Shown: in pieces, positions 1-8,984 of the stretch | How the letters are laid out: each line of letters starts with the position of its first letter | Numbering within the stretch: the stretch's first letter is position 1 | Assembly: GCF_044326205.1 (NCBI RefSeq) | Contig: NZ_JBIRCY010000013.1 | Span: forward strand, 62,001 to 126,000 | DNA length: 64,000 nt | From: Kumtagia sp044326205 | GTDB taxonomy: Bacteria; Pseudomonadota; Alphaproteobacteria; Rhizobiales; Rhizobiaceae | Direction: 5' to 3' | Position numbers and translations under genes: made by a program | Notes under the pieces: generated by a model | What the model was told of the DNA's origin: nothing | The model's database searches: none | Seen by the model: the letters and a program-made list of their open reading frames with translations, nothing else

Positions 1-56
1 TCATCGCCGGCAACCGCTCGATCGCCTACGGTATCACCTCGTTCGTGGTGCGGTAG
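1..56 (+). CDS. 3' end of an unidentified protein (partial)
   Basis: Only the last 17 codons are inside the window (reading IAGNRSIAYGITSFVVR, then TAG). The gene converges on the kinase gene with no base between the two stop codons. Too little sequence is present to name a family. The position beside the T6SS block makes another secretion-associated gene possible, but that is inference only. Confidence 0.5.
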   Translation, partial: IAGNRSIAYGITSFVVR

Positions 57-2195
57 CTACCCGCGAATGCGAAAATAGCGCGCCGTTGCGGCACCATCCA
101 TCTGCTTGGCGTTGATCTCGTTGGTGATGCGCGGCAGGAGATCGGAAGCCGGGACCGGGTCGGTGATCTTCATCGCGTCCAACGGCTGTGAGGTAGCAAA
201 GGCGAGCAAAATCTCCGGCACAGGGTTCTTGTCACCGTCATTGCCGGTGCCGAGGCCAAGCGCGATGCTGAATTTTGCCGTGTCGCCGGACTTTTTCAGG
301 ATGCGGTCGAGATTGTGGGCGATCCCGTCATGGTCGACCAGCAGCAGATAGGTCTGGCGCGCGGGCAGTATCTGCACCTCGCCACTCATTGGATCGCGGT
401 CGACAAGCTCGTATTTCACCAGCGACAGGTTGGGCGGATCGCCCGCCCCCTGCCCCATCCTGCTCAGGAACTGGGTCACCGCGCATTGCCTCGGCCTGAT
501 CAGACGCACGCCGATCTCCGGCTCGGTGCGAAAGCGGCCGGTGAAGTCGTTGAGCAGGTTCTTGAAGGCGTCGACGCTGTCGCCAAAACCCTCGATGTTC
601 GTCTTCTCGCCGCTCACCGACGTCGCTGTGGCGTAGAAGCAATCGCCGCCCGAATAGTCCTTCAGCCAGGCAAGCCGCTCTGCTCCAACATCGATGTCGG
701 TCTGCGTATCGTGTTTGATATCGGGTTTGATATCCGGCGGCTGCTTGTTCTGGTCGGTGTCCTGTTTCTGGCTGTCGTCGGCGGTATCCGGCTTCTGCGT
801 CTTGCTGTCATCCACGACCGGTGGCTTCTGGTCGTCGGCAGGTTTCACCTCGTCCGACTTCTTCTCCGTCGTGTCGTCAGTCTTCGGTTTGACCGTATCG
901 GTATCAGGCTTCTTTGTAGTGTCGGGCGTCTCGTCCGGCTGCTTTACCTTGTCCTCGACCGGCGGCAACGCTGGCCCGGAGACGAAGCGGTCGAGGAGCC
1001 CGCCATACCATGCCCCGCCCACAGCACTTGCCGCCACCGCCAGGAGCGCGACCGTGATCATGCCGCCAGACCGCCCGCGCCGGCGGTCGCTTGACGGCGA
1101 CGCGGCCGGTTGCGGCAGCAGGTCGGGTATCGCAATCTTCGCCGGGCCGAGATAAGGGCCGAACGGGCTTTCGCTCGGCGGCTCGATCGCCGTCGGTGCA
1201 ATCGCAGCAGCAACAGCCTCCGGCGCCTGGCCGGCCCGGGTGAGCGACGGAATTTCCGCTGGCAAACCTACACGAACGGTGGCTGCCATGGGCGGGACGG
1301 GGGTCGTCACGGTCGGTTCGAGCGTACGCTTCGGCTCGCGGGTCGACGCAACAAGCTCTCCAAGCTCTGCCATATCCCTCGGCCGGTTGCGCGGGTCCGG
1401 CTGCAGCATGGCCTCCAGAATGGCACGCAGGCTTGGATCGATGGCGGAAAGGTCGGGAACGACACGGCGTTTCTCGATCACCTCGACCTGGCTGCCGCTC
1501 ATGTCGAGCGGCGCTCCGCGAAGCGCCGCCGCCATCACCAGGCCGAGGCTGTAGATGTCGGATTGCTCCGTGACCTCGCCGCCGAACATGCCTAGCTGTT
1601 CCGGCGACACGAAGTTGTATTTTCCGGCAAACACCCCGCCAAGCAGCGTCTCGCCGCCGACCGTCGCGGAGCGTGCAATGCCGAAATCGATGATCTTCGC
1701 GCGGCCGACCTTGCCGCCCGGCAGGATGATGTTGTCCGGCGAAAGGTCGCGATGGATGATGCCCGCCTCATGCGCCGTGGCCAAGCCGGACGCGAGCCGT
1801 GCAAGCAGCGCGCGCGCTTCGGCCGGCGCCATCGGACCATGCGAAAACATGTCAACCAGCGACAGGCCGTCGACGAACTCCATGGCGAGGTAGGGCCTGC
1901 CGATCGCCTGGTCGATGGCGAAGACGTGGTAGCGGACGATCGCCTCGTGCGAGAGGTGGTTGAGGATCGACGCTTCCTTGCGGAACAGCGAGAGGATCAT
2001 CGCGTCGCGGGCGAATTCCGGCAGCACGATCTTGATCGCCACCGGATCGCCGGTCTGGATGTTGTGGCCGCGAAACACCTCGCCCATGCCGCCGGCGGCG
2101 ATGCGCTCGTCCAGCTCGTAGGTGCCGCTGAGCTGCGTGCCGACCGCCACGCTCTCCGGCAGCGCCATCAGCATGGTCTTTTCGTCAGCCGGCAT
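57..2195 (-). CDS. ppkA: Membrane Ser/Thr protein kinase PpkA/TagE-like, T6SS-associated
   Basis: Predicted to phosphorylate T6SS Fha-type partners and so switch the secretion apparatus on. The 712-residue protein has a cytoplasmic Hanks-type kinase domain: glycine loop IAAGGMGEVF at 32-41, VAIK lysine at 55, HRDLSPDN at 148-155, DFG at 170-172 and SPEQ for APE. A Pro/Ala linker leads to one membrane segment (about 378-400). A Lys/Asp/Thr/Pro-rich linker (about 411-500) and a C-terminal periplasmic domain I do not recognise follow. The usual HRDLK lysine is serine here, which is seen in some bacterial kinases of this type. It is the last gene of the tssK-to-ppkA run and overlaps pppA by 11 nt, so kinase and phosphatase are translationally coupled. 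Confidence 0.9.
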   Translation of the reverse strand: MPADEKTMLMALPESVAVGTQLSGTYELDERIAAGGMGEVFRGHNIQTGDPVAIKIVLPEFARDAMILSLFRKEASILNHLSHEAIVRYHVFAIDQAIGRPYLAMEFVDGLSLVDMFSHGPMAPAEARALLARLASGLATAHEAGIIHRDLSPDNIILPGGKVGRAKIIDFGIARSATVGGETLLGGVFAGKYNFVSPEQLGMFGGEVTEQSDIYSLGLVMAAALRGAPLDMSGSQVEVIEKRRVVPDLSAIDPSLRAILEAMLQPDPRNRPRDMAELGELVASTREPKRTLEPTVTTPVPPMAATVRVGLPAEIPSLTRAGQAPEAVAAAIAPTAIEPPSESPFGPYLGPAKIAIPDLLPQPAASPSSDRRRGRSGGMITVALLAVAASAVGGAWYGGLLDRFVSGPALPPVEDKVKQPDETPDTTKKPDTDTVKPKTDDTTEKKSDEVKPADDQKPPVVDDSKTQKPDTADDSQKQDTDQNKQPPDIKPDIKHDTQTDIDVGAERLAWLKDYSGGDCFYATATSVSGEKTNIEGFGDSVDAFKNLLNDFTGRFRTEPEIGVRLIRPRQCAVTQFLSRMGQGAGDPPNLSLVKYELVDRDPMSGEVQILPARQTYLLLVDHDGIAHNLDRILKKSGDTAKFSIALGLGTGNDGDKNPVPEILLAFATSQPLDAMKITDPVPASDLLPRITNEINAKQMDGAATARYFRIRG

Positions 2196-2982
2196 GGCGC
2201 CAATCCACCTCGCCGCCTGGGACGACAGTGCGGTCTTCGTCTTGCGCGGCCGCCGCCTTGCGGCACTTGACGACGATGATCGTCACATTGTCGGTGCCGC
2301 CACGCTCCAGCACCTTGCCGAGAAGCGCGTGGCAGGCGGCTTCGGGCTCGTCCGCGCTGACTGCCGCGAGGATATCCGCGTCGCTGGCATGCGCGGTCAA
2401 CCCGTCGGTACCAAGCACGAAGATGTCGCCGAGACGTATCTGGCCGAGTTCTATGTCGAGCGCGATCTCGTCTTCGACGCCGACGGCGCGCGTAATCACG
2501 TTGCGGCGCGGCCAATGGCGCGCCTCATCCGCGGTGATGACGCCACGGTCCAGCAGTTCCTGAACCTCGGTATGGTCGTGCGAAAGCTGGCTGATCGCCC
2601 CGCCGCGGACGAGATAGACGCGGCTGTCGCCCATCCAGATGCAGGCGAACTGCCGCTCGAAGGTGAGCAGCGCGGCGACCGTCGACCCGATCGTGCCGCC
2701 ACCGCGCGCCTGGGCGATCGACCATATCCGGGCATTGGCGCGGCCGATACGATCCTCGAAACGGGCGCGCAGGTCGGGCGCCGAACTGGCGACGCCGATC
2801 GTCGCGAGATGTTCGACGATGCAGGATGAGGCCACCTCGCCGGCGTCGTGACCGCCCATTCCGTCGGCGACAAGCCACAGGCCGCTGCGCGGCGCCATCA
2901 GAAGCCGGTCCTCGTTGAGCTCTCGCAACTTGCCGGCGTGGCTCAGACCAAAACTTTCGAGACGAATGCCGGGATCGTTCAC
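2185..2982 (-). CDS. pppA: PP2C-family Ser/Thr phosphatase PppA, T6SS-associated
   Basis: Expected to reverse PpkA phosphorylation and turn the T6SS off. The 265 residues form a complete PP2C/PPM domain: NED at 23-25, metal-binding DGMGGH at 40-45, GDSRVYL in the centre, LGTDGL, and DNVTIIVV near the end. No signal peptide or membrane segment is seen, so it is cytosolic. The start codon is GTG (position 2982), preceded by GAGGAACA as ribosome-binding site. It begins 28 nt after tagF and overlaps ppkA. In Agrobacterium TagF and PppA are one fused protein; here they are separate genes in the same order. Confidence 0.9.
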   Translation of the reverse strand: MNDPGIRLESFGLSHAGKLRELNEDRLLMAPRSGLWLVADGMGGHDAGEVASSCIVEHLATIGVASSAPDLRARFEDRIGRANARIWSIAQARGGGTIGSTVAALLTFERQFACIWMGDSRVYLVRGGAISQLSHDHTEVQELLDRGVITADEARHWPRRNVITRAVGVEDEIALDIELGQIRLGDIFVLGTDGLTAHASDADILAAVSADEPEAACHALLGKVLERGGTDNVTIIVVKCRKAAAAQDEDRTVVPGGEVDWRHAG

Positions 2983-3010
2983 TGTTCCTCACCCGCGCTC
3001 AGCGTTCACG

Positions 3011-3682
3011 TCATTCTGTCACGATACGCAGCATCCGCGTATGAAAATATGGATCGGGAAGTCCGTTCCTCGCATGCAGCACTGGACCGCGGTCATCATT
3101 GCCCGGCGCCCACCAATAACTCCTGCCGCGCGCCACCTGGCGATAATCGTCCTCAAAGAGGGCCGCGAGAAAGCTCGGTGTGTCGGTGTCCTGGCTGGCG
3201 TGCCACAACGGACCGCCCTTGAAATCGGAGCGGCGCGCATTCGGAACCAGCCGGTCGAGCATCGGCGCGGGCAGGCCGGCCAATACGGATTCCACGGCAG
3301 GCGCTGCACCCTCCTCCAGCACCCCCAGCAGCCGCGCCTCGACGGCCGAAAACCACTTCTCCTGGGGGGCATAGGAGGGTGGCGGCAGGCTTTCTCCCGG
3401 CTCGCAGATATAAATCGCCAGCAGCGGGAAAAAACGCCCGATGCCATCGACGGAAGGCATTATCGCACCGGCGCAGTTCGCCCCCAGCACCCCCGAGCCG
3501 ATCCAGAACCGCCAGATCGGCGCGACGAGGTAAAGCTCCTCCCAGCCGCGCCCGAGTTCGCTGCGGCTTGCGGCCACCGCCGTCTGCAGCCAGGTCTCCA
3601 GCGGCGACAGCACCTCTCCGGAAATGCCGAACGAGATGAAGTCGCGTTTCTGGGGCAGTTTTCCGAACAGACCGAAGCCCAT
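3011..3682 (-). CDS. tagF: Type VI secretion-associated protein TagF (ImpM family)
   Basis: A 223-residue protein that begins GFGLFGKLPQKRDFI, the diagnostic TagF/ImpM N-terminus, with a WxxF-rich core (WRFWIGSGVLGANCAGAIMPSVD) and a late RGRSYWWAPG. TagF proteins are cytosolic post-translational repressors of T6SS firing, acting with or beside the phosphatase and kinase. The gene lies between tssM (6 nt gap) and pppA (28 nt gap). Identification rests on the N-terminal block, the size and the neighbourhood. Confidence 0.88.
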   Translation of the reverse strand: MGFGLFGKLPQKRDFISFGISGEVLSPLETWLQTAVAASRSELGRGWEELYLVAPIWRFWIGSGVLGANCAGAIMPSVDGIGRFFPLLAIYICEPGESLPPPSYAPQEKWFSAVEARLLGVLEEGAAPAVESVLAGLPAPMLDRLVPNARRSDFKGGPLWHASQDTDTPSFLAALFEDDYRQVARGRSYWWAPGNDDRGPVLHARNGLPDPYFHTRMLRIVTE

Positions 3683-3688
3683 GTCGCG

Positions 3689-6600
3689 TCAGATCCCCGC
3701 CGGACAGGCGAACTGCGTCAGCGCCGGCAGGAAGAACGGATTGGTCGCCGAGCCGACCTGGATCGTATAGGCGACGTCACGGCCGCCGATGACGAAGCGC
3801 GCCCGCATCCCGTCCGACGTCTGCGATACCGATCCATATTCCAGCAGCCGCATGAAGGCCCACGGCCCTTCGGTGAGGACTGCGGAGACGCGGCCGGGGA
3901 TTTCCGGCGTCAGCGTGACGCTCACCGTGCCGCCTGCCATGCTGCCCGGCCATTGCATGGAGACCGGCAGGCCGCCCACCTGCTGGCTCTGCACGATCTG
4001 GCCGTTGACGTTCATGAGCGCCATATCCGCCTCGCCGTTCAGCGAGAACGGTGTGATCGTCAGGGCAACGGCCGGCATGACGCCGCCTTGCGAAAAGAAG
4101 GCATCACGGATTTCGGCGGCGCGCTGGAAATCCTTGAGCGTGGTCTTGGACAGTTCACGGCCGAGCCTTGTATCTTCCTTCCACACCCAGTCCTTTCCGG
4201 ACATATCCGCAAGCGGCGCGAGGTTCTGCGCAAAGAAGCGGTCAATGACGCCGTTCGGCGCGAAGATGCGTGCAAAATCCTGCATCTGCACGTCGCGCTC
4301 GCTGTCCTTGGCAAAGGGATAGCGGTTGGAAATGACGGAGTCACAAGCGCGCGTCACCGTGCTGTTCAGCATCTGGTTGAGCTGCGCCAGCGAATTGCCA
4401 GCGGCGTCGCCCTCGAAATCATCCACAGCGGCATTCACCATGCGGGCAACGGGACGCGGCAGGCGGGACGCGTTGGCGCGCAGGTTCACTACCTGCATCT
4501 GCATGTTGGCGTTGGCGCGGTCGGCCTGCGACGGGTTGGTCGCGGCCAGCACAAGGCTTTGATAGACCTCGTAGAAATTCTGGATCAACGCATCGATCGG
4601 CCGCTTGCCGGGGTCGCCCTTGACCAGTTCGTGGAAGGGCCGGAACTGCGCCTCGATGTTGGCGCCCGGAATCTGGCGGGCGGAAGGATTGCCCGCGAAT
4701 GTGTCCCCTGCCCGGCTTTGCGACTTCTTCATCGCCAGCTCGATACCGATGCGCGCCAGACCGGTGGCGCGGGCCGCGGCGCGGTCGGCGGCGTATTTGG
4801 CGATGGTCTGTGCCGCATCGGCTGCGTCCGCGCTGACCGTCGGGAGGCCAGCCGGCAGGTCGCCGGCCAATTCACCCTCCGCCGGCTCGCGCGTAAGCTG
4901 CGTTTCCAGGGCTACGGCCTCGAAGAACTGCCGCAACGGCGAATTGGGCGACGATGCCGCGGAGAGCGCCACATATTGCGGCTTGTCGGCCGACATCGAC
5001 TTCAGCTTGAGATTGTCGAGCACGGCATTCCAGGCGTCGACGAAATCCTTGCCGTAGCGCTCGATCAGCACGGGTCCGAGCTGGCCGAACTGCTCCTCGA
5101 TGCCTTTCTGCTCAGCGAGTTCGCCCATCACCCATTTCTCGCCCTCGATCTTGTCGGCGACGGCGGCGAGCTGGGGAATGAAGAAGTCCTGGAAGCCGGC
5201 ATAGGTGTAGAGGCCAGGCACGACCAGCTTGTCGAGTTCGGTGCCGTCGACTGTCTCGAAGACGAGGGCCGCATCCGGCCCGCCGCGGTCGATGACCGAG
5301 AAATTCTCGATGGGCGCCGAATAGGACGCCGTCTTGATCAGCGCATAGGCACGGTCGGCCATGTTCATGCGCGCCAGCGAGCGTTGCGCGGATTCGACCA
5401 GTGGGCCATTGAGGTCGAAGGTCGGCTTGTGGCTGGAACCCAGATCGAGCATCGCCCGCAGGTGCTGCACCAGATCCTCGCGCAGGCTTCGGTTGTTGGG
5501 ACCGGGATAGAGGTTCTCCTCCCAATCCTTGCGCATCCAGGTCACGACCAGATCGTCGTCGACCTTCGGCGCCTTGCCGCCGAGCATCAGGTATACTTTG
5601 AGAGTCTCGTAGAGCACCAACGGATCGTTCATGCCGGCCTCGATCTGGCGCTCCAGCCGCAGGATGAGACGCGAGCGGAACATGCGCTCCAGCGCCTGGC
5701 GATAGGTCGTCTCCGTCGCCGAAACCAGCCGGCCGCGCTGCGCGAGGCCAAAGCTTTCGCGCATCGGCGTTGACTGGTCGCGGTTGTCGTAGCCGACCGG
5801 CATGGTGCGCAAAATGTCGAGCACGCCGGCGACGTTGGAAAGCTCGATGTCGGCAACGGTGTTGCTTTTCATGTAGCCGGCTGCATTGACGCGATATTGC
5901 TCGGCGGCGCTGTCGGTGGACGCGATCAATGACTTGTTGCTGGCGAAGCTGATGCCCCAGGCGCTGAGCAATCCGACCGCGACAATGCCTATCGCCGCGA
6001 GCGCGCCATAGCGCAGGATAGCGGCCCGGCGCACCGCGCCCATGTCGCGCGACACCCAGCCGGCCTCGGCGAAGATCACCTTGGTCAGCAGGTCGCGCAG
6101 GAAGAAGCTCTTGCCCTGCCCGGACAATTGCGACGCATGGGCCGTCTCGCCGAAACTGCGGCCGATCGAACCCAGAACCTGGTCGATCGGCGTTCCCTCC
6201 TGCGTGCCGGAGGAGAAATAGAAGCCGCGCAGATTGGCGTTCACCTGATACCGCGTCGGCTCGAAGATGCGGTTCAGGAAGTCGGCGACACGATCTTTCA
6301 GCAGCGCAAACTGCGCCGGGAAACCGAAGATCGCGATGCGCGCGATCGGATCGGGCTCCTCGTGCAACCGGTCGGCGACCTCTTCGGTCAAGCGGCGGAC
6401 GAGCGGGTCGAACTCGCCCGGCACCTCGCCGACCATGTTCTTCTTGCGGTCCTCGGTCTGGAAGGTGGCGCCCCAGACTTTTCGGCGGCGGGATTCGGTG
6501 AAATTGCCGAAATACTCGGCGAAGCCGGCGATCAGGTCGGCCTTGGTGAACAGGGCGTAGACCGGGAAATCGATCTTGAGTTCCTGGTGAAGCTCGAGCA

Positions 6601-7300
6601 GGCGCTTGCGGATCGCGGTCGTGTGTTCGGCGAGCTGTTGTCCGTCGAGCTTCAGCAGGTCCTCGACGCTGATCGCCAGGATGACGCCGTTGATCGGCTG
6701 CTTGGCGCGCTGTGCCTTGAGCAGCGCCAGGAAGGACAGCCAGCTCTTCTTGTCGACCTCGCTGTCGGAGTCCTGCGTCGTATAACGGCCGGCGGTGTCG
6801 ATAAGCACCGCCTCCTCGGCAAACCACCAGTCGCAGTAACGCGTGCCGCCGGTACCGGCCACCGCCTTGCCGCCATCAGCGCCGGCAAGCGGGAACTTCA
6901 GACCCGAATTAACCAGCGCCGTGGTCTTGCCGGCGCCGGGCGGGCCGATGATGATGTACCAGGGCAGGTCATGAAGGTAGTTGCGCTTGCCGCTGGCGCG
7001 CTTCAGCGTCTCCAGCGCCTCGGTCATGCGCTCACCGAGAACCTTGCCGTCGCCCTGCTTGCCCTCGCTTTCGGCGAGCGCCGCTTCAAGCTTCCTTGCC
7101 GCCCTGCGCCTCAGCCACCAGCGGATGCTGTAGAAGCCGCCGACGATGGCGAATACGACAAGGATGATCAGCAGGCGGACCCAGACCGGATCGAACGGAC
7201 GGATGTCCTCGTAGCCGATCAGCGGGCCGACGAACCAGACGATCGCGGCGAAGGCCACGAGGCCGACTGCAATCGCGATCCTGAGGATCCACTTTTTCAT
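3689..7300 (-). CDS. tssM: T6SS membrane complex subunit TssM (IcmF/ImpL)
   Basis: The inner-membrane spine of the T6SS envelope complex, binding TssL. It has 1203 residues, normal for the family. Two membrane segments lie near the N-terminus (about 3-29 and 41-63). A cytoplasmic GTPase-like domain follows, with intact Walker A GPPGAGKTT at 119-127 and TKAD further on. A third membrane segment lies near 430-457 (YGALAAIGIVAVGLLSAWG), then the large periplasmic IcmF-related and C-terminal domains. It starts 37 nt after the tssL stop. Some TssM proteins lack Walker A; this one keeps it. Confidence 0.96.
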   Translation of the reverse strand: MKKWILRIAIAVGLVAFAAIVWFVGPLIGYEDIRPFDPVWVRLLIILVVFAIVGGFYSIRWWLRRRAARKLEAALAESEGKQGDGKVLGERMTEALETLKRASGKRNYLHDLPWYIIIGPPGAGKTTALVNSGLKFPLAGADGGKAVAGTGGTRYCDWWFAEEAVLIDTAGRYTTQDSDSEVDKKSWLSFLALLKAQRAKQPINGVILAISVEDLLKLDGQQLAEHTTAIRKRLLELHQELKIDFPVYALFTKADLIAGFAEYFGNFTESRRRKVWGATFQTEDRKKNMVGEVPGEFDPLVRRLTEEVADRLHEEPDPIARIAIFGFPAQFALLKDRVADFLNRIFEPTRYQVNANLRGFYFSSGTQEGTPIDQVLGSIGRSFGETAHASQLSGQGKSFFLRDLLTKVIFAEAGWVSRDMGAVRRAAILRYGALAAIGIVAVGLLSAWGISFASNKSLIASTDSAAEQYRVNAAGYMKSNTVADIELSNVAGVLDILRTMPVGYDNRDQSTPMRESFGLAQRGRLVSATETTYRQALERMFRSRLILRLERQIEAGMNDPLVLYETLKVYLMLGGKAPKVDDDLVVTWMRKDWEENLYPGPNNRSLREDLVQHLRAMLDLGSSHKPTFDLNGPLVESAQRSLARMNMADRAYALIKTASYSAPIENFSVIDRGGPDAALVFETVDGTELDKLVVPGLYTYAGFQDFFIPQLAAVADKIEGEKWVMGELAEQKGIEEQFGQLGPVLIERYGKDFVDAWNAVLDNLKLKSMSADKPQYVALSAASSPNSPLRQFFEAVALETQLTREPAEGELAGDLPAGLPTVSADAADAAQTIAKYAADRAAARATGLARIGIELAMKKSQSRAGDTFAGNPSARQIPGANIEAQFRPFHELVKGDPGKRPIDALIQNFYEVYQSLVLAATNPSQADRANANMQMQVVNLRANASRLPRPVARMVNAAVDDFEGDAAGNSLAQLNQMLNSTVTRACDSVISNRYPFAKDSERDVQMQDFARIFAPNGVIDRFFAQNLAPLADMSGKDWVWKEDTRLGRELSKTTLKDFQRAAEIRDAFFSQGGVMPAVALTITPFSLNGEADMALMNVNGQIVQSQQVGGLPVSMQWPGSMAGGTVSVTLTPEIPGRVSAVLTEGPWAFMRLLEYGSVSQTSDGMRARFVIGGRDVAYTIQVGSATNPFFLPALTQFACPAGI

Positions 7301-7337
7301 GCGCCCGCCGCGCCTCGTCCAAACCCCGCCGGCACGT

Positions 7338-8984
7338 CTACTCCTCCGCCTTCGGGATCATGACTTCCACCCGCCGGTTCTTCGCACGGCCGTCGGGCGT
7401 CTTGTTGTCGGCGATCGGCTCGTCCTCGCCGCGGCCCTCGACGCTGACGCGGGACGGGTCGGAGAGCTTCGGGCCGATGATCTTCTCGACAGCCTTGGCG
7501 CGCGCCACGGACAGGTCGAAATTCGACTTGAAAGCGCTGGACGGCTTCGGCTTTATGTTGTCCGTATGGCCGAGAACGTGGATCGGCCCGGGCTCCTTGT
7601 CCAGCGCCCCGGCGATCCGCTCGGCGATCGGCGCAAACTCCTTGCGCACATCGGCGCGGCCCGATGCGAACAGCAGCAAATTGTTGACCTGGACGACGAT
7701 CTTGTCACCCACCGGCTCAACGGCAAGGCCGCCGGCGGCAATGTCGTCCTTCAGGGCGGCGCGGATGCGTTCGAGCTGCGTGCTGCTGACCGGCAGATCG
7801 GGCATCGGCGCGAAGGCGGCGCGCTCGATCGTCACCGCCTCGGACGGGTTCAGCGCGATCAGCCTGGCGGCAAGGCCGTCGCCGTCGGCGCTGATAATGA
7901 AACGCAGCAGGAAATAAACACCGACCAGCGCAGCACCGGCGACACCGGCGATGACCCAGAGCGGGATCAACGCTCCGGCATTGCGCATCAGCTTGACCAT
8001 GCCCTGCCAGCGCGGCGAGATGTCGTCGTCGCTGCGCGTTCGCAGGCTGCGCAGCGTCTGATAGACATCGCGCCGCCAGCGCTGCAACTGCACGTCGCCG
8101 CCGGCCGCGCCGCGGTACTGGCCCTCGAAGCCGAGCGACAGGCAGGCATGCATCAGTTCGAGCAGATTGTAGCGGGGCGCCGGGTTGGCGAGGATCTTCT
8201 TCAACTCCTCGAAGAAGCCGACGCCGGAGGTGCGCACCTGGAAGAACTGCGCCAGCATCGAATACTGCATCCAGACATGCCGGTCGGTGCCCGGCAGGTT
8301 CTGGACGATGTCGTCGGCGGTGCCGCAGAGCGCGTATTTGGCGACCATGACGTCCTCGGGCGAAGCCCCCGACTCGCCGGCCTTCTTCTCGAAATCGCGG
8401 ATCTCCTGTGCGACATGCGTCATCAGCGGCACGGCCTGCATGTCGACGATCATCAGCCGCAGCCGCCCGAGCAGGATCAGCAGGGGCGCGGCGGCCGCCG
8501 TTATCGGGTTCGACGCCGAATATTCGCCGCCGTCGCGGGCGTTGAGCGCGACTTCCAGCGGTATTTTTTCGCGCGGGGCGGACGGCGCCTGCGGCTGCTC
8601 AGCCGCATTGGGAAAGAACACGCTGCCGCGGCCGGAATGCATCCAGTCGTCACCGCTGGGCATGCCGTAGCGCGCGGCGTCATTCTGCGCCGGCATCGGC
8701 GAATAGGGTGATGGGTTCGGCGCGGGAGAGGGCGGGCGCGGAGCCCCGTAAGGCGACGATGGAGGCGCATAGGCCGGCGGCTGCGAAGACGGCACGCCGA
8801 ATGGCGATTGCGGCGGCACTCCGGGCGTCGGCGCGCCGGCGATCGTTGCATTGGACGGCTGCGGCGGCCCGCCGGAATCGGGAGTGCCCGCCGGCGGTCC
8901 GGGCAAAGGACGCACGCGGCCAGCCGGATTCGGACGGATGACCGTCTTGCCGCCAGAGCCGAATGGGTCGTCCTTGCCGCTCAT
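7338..8984 (-). CDS. tssL: TssL (DotU/ImpK) with C-terminal OmpA-like peptidoglycan-binding domain
   Basis: Inner-membrane partner of TssM in the T6SS envelope complex. The start chosen is the ATG at 8984 (MSGKDDPFGSGGKT), which overlaps the tssK stop as ATGA. That gives 548 residues; a longer frame back to 9083 would lie inside tssK. Order: Pro/Gly/Ala-rich N-terminus (about 1-150), DotU helical domain, one membrane segment (LWVIAGVAGAALVGVYFLL), then an OmpA-like domain with GHTDN, LSVARA and GRGEDEPIADN. The OmpA tail makes this the evolved, wall-anchored TssL type. No separate TssJ or TagL was seen. Confidence 0.95.
   Translation of the reverse strand: MSGKDDPFGSGGKTVIRPNPAGRVRPLPGPPAGTPDSGGPPQPSNATIAGAPTPGVPPQSPFGVPSSQPPAYAPPSSPYGAPRPPSPAPNPSPYSPMPAQNDAARYGMPSGDDWMHSGRGSVFFPNAAEQPQAPSAPREKIPLEVALNARDGGEYSASNPITAAAAPLLILLGRLRLMIVDMQAVPLMTHVAQEIRDFEKKAGESGASPEDVMVAKYALCGTADDIVQNLPGTDRHVWMQYSMLAQFFQVRTSGVGFFEELKKILANPAPRYNLLELMHACLSLGFEGQYRGAAGGDVQLQRWRRDVYQTLRSLRTRSDDDISPRWQGMVKLMRNAGALIPLWVIAGVAGAALVGVYFLLRFIISADGDGLAARLIALNPSEAVTIERAAFAPMPDLPVSSTQLERIRAALKDDIAAGGLAVEPVGDKIVVQVNNLLLFASGRADVRKEFAPIAERIAGALDKEPGPIHVLGHTDNIKPKPSSAFKSNFDLSVARAKAVEKIIGPKLSDPSRVSVEGRGEDEPIADNKTPDGRAKNRRVEVMIPKAEE

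Noticed and set aside
2915..5773. 952-codon open frame on the plus strand opposite tagF and tssM
   Set aside because: High-GC shadow frame: Arg/Ala/His-rich with no domain, and the opposite strand has clear T6SS genes with intact motifs.
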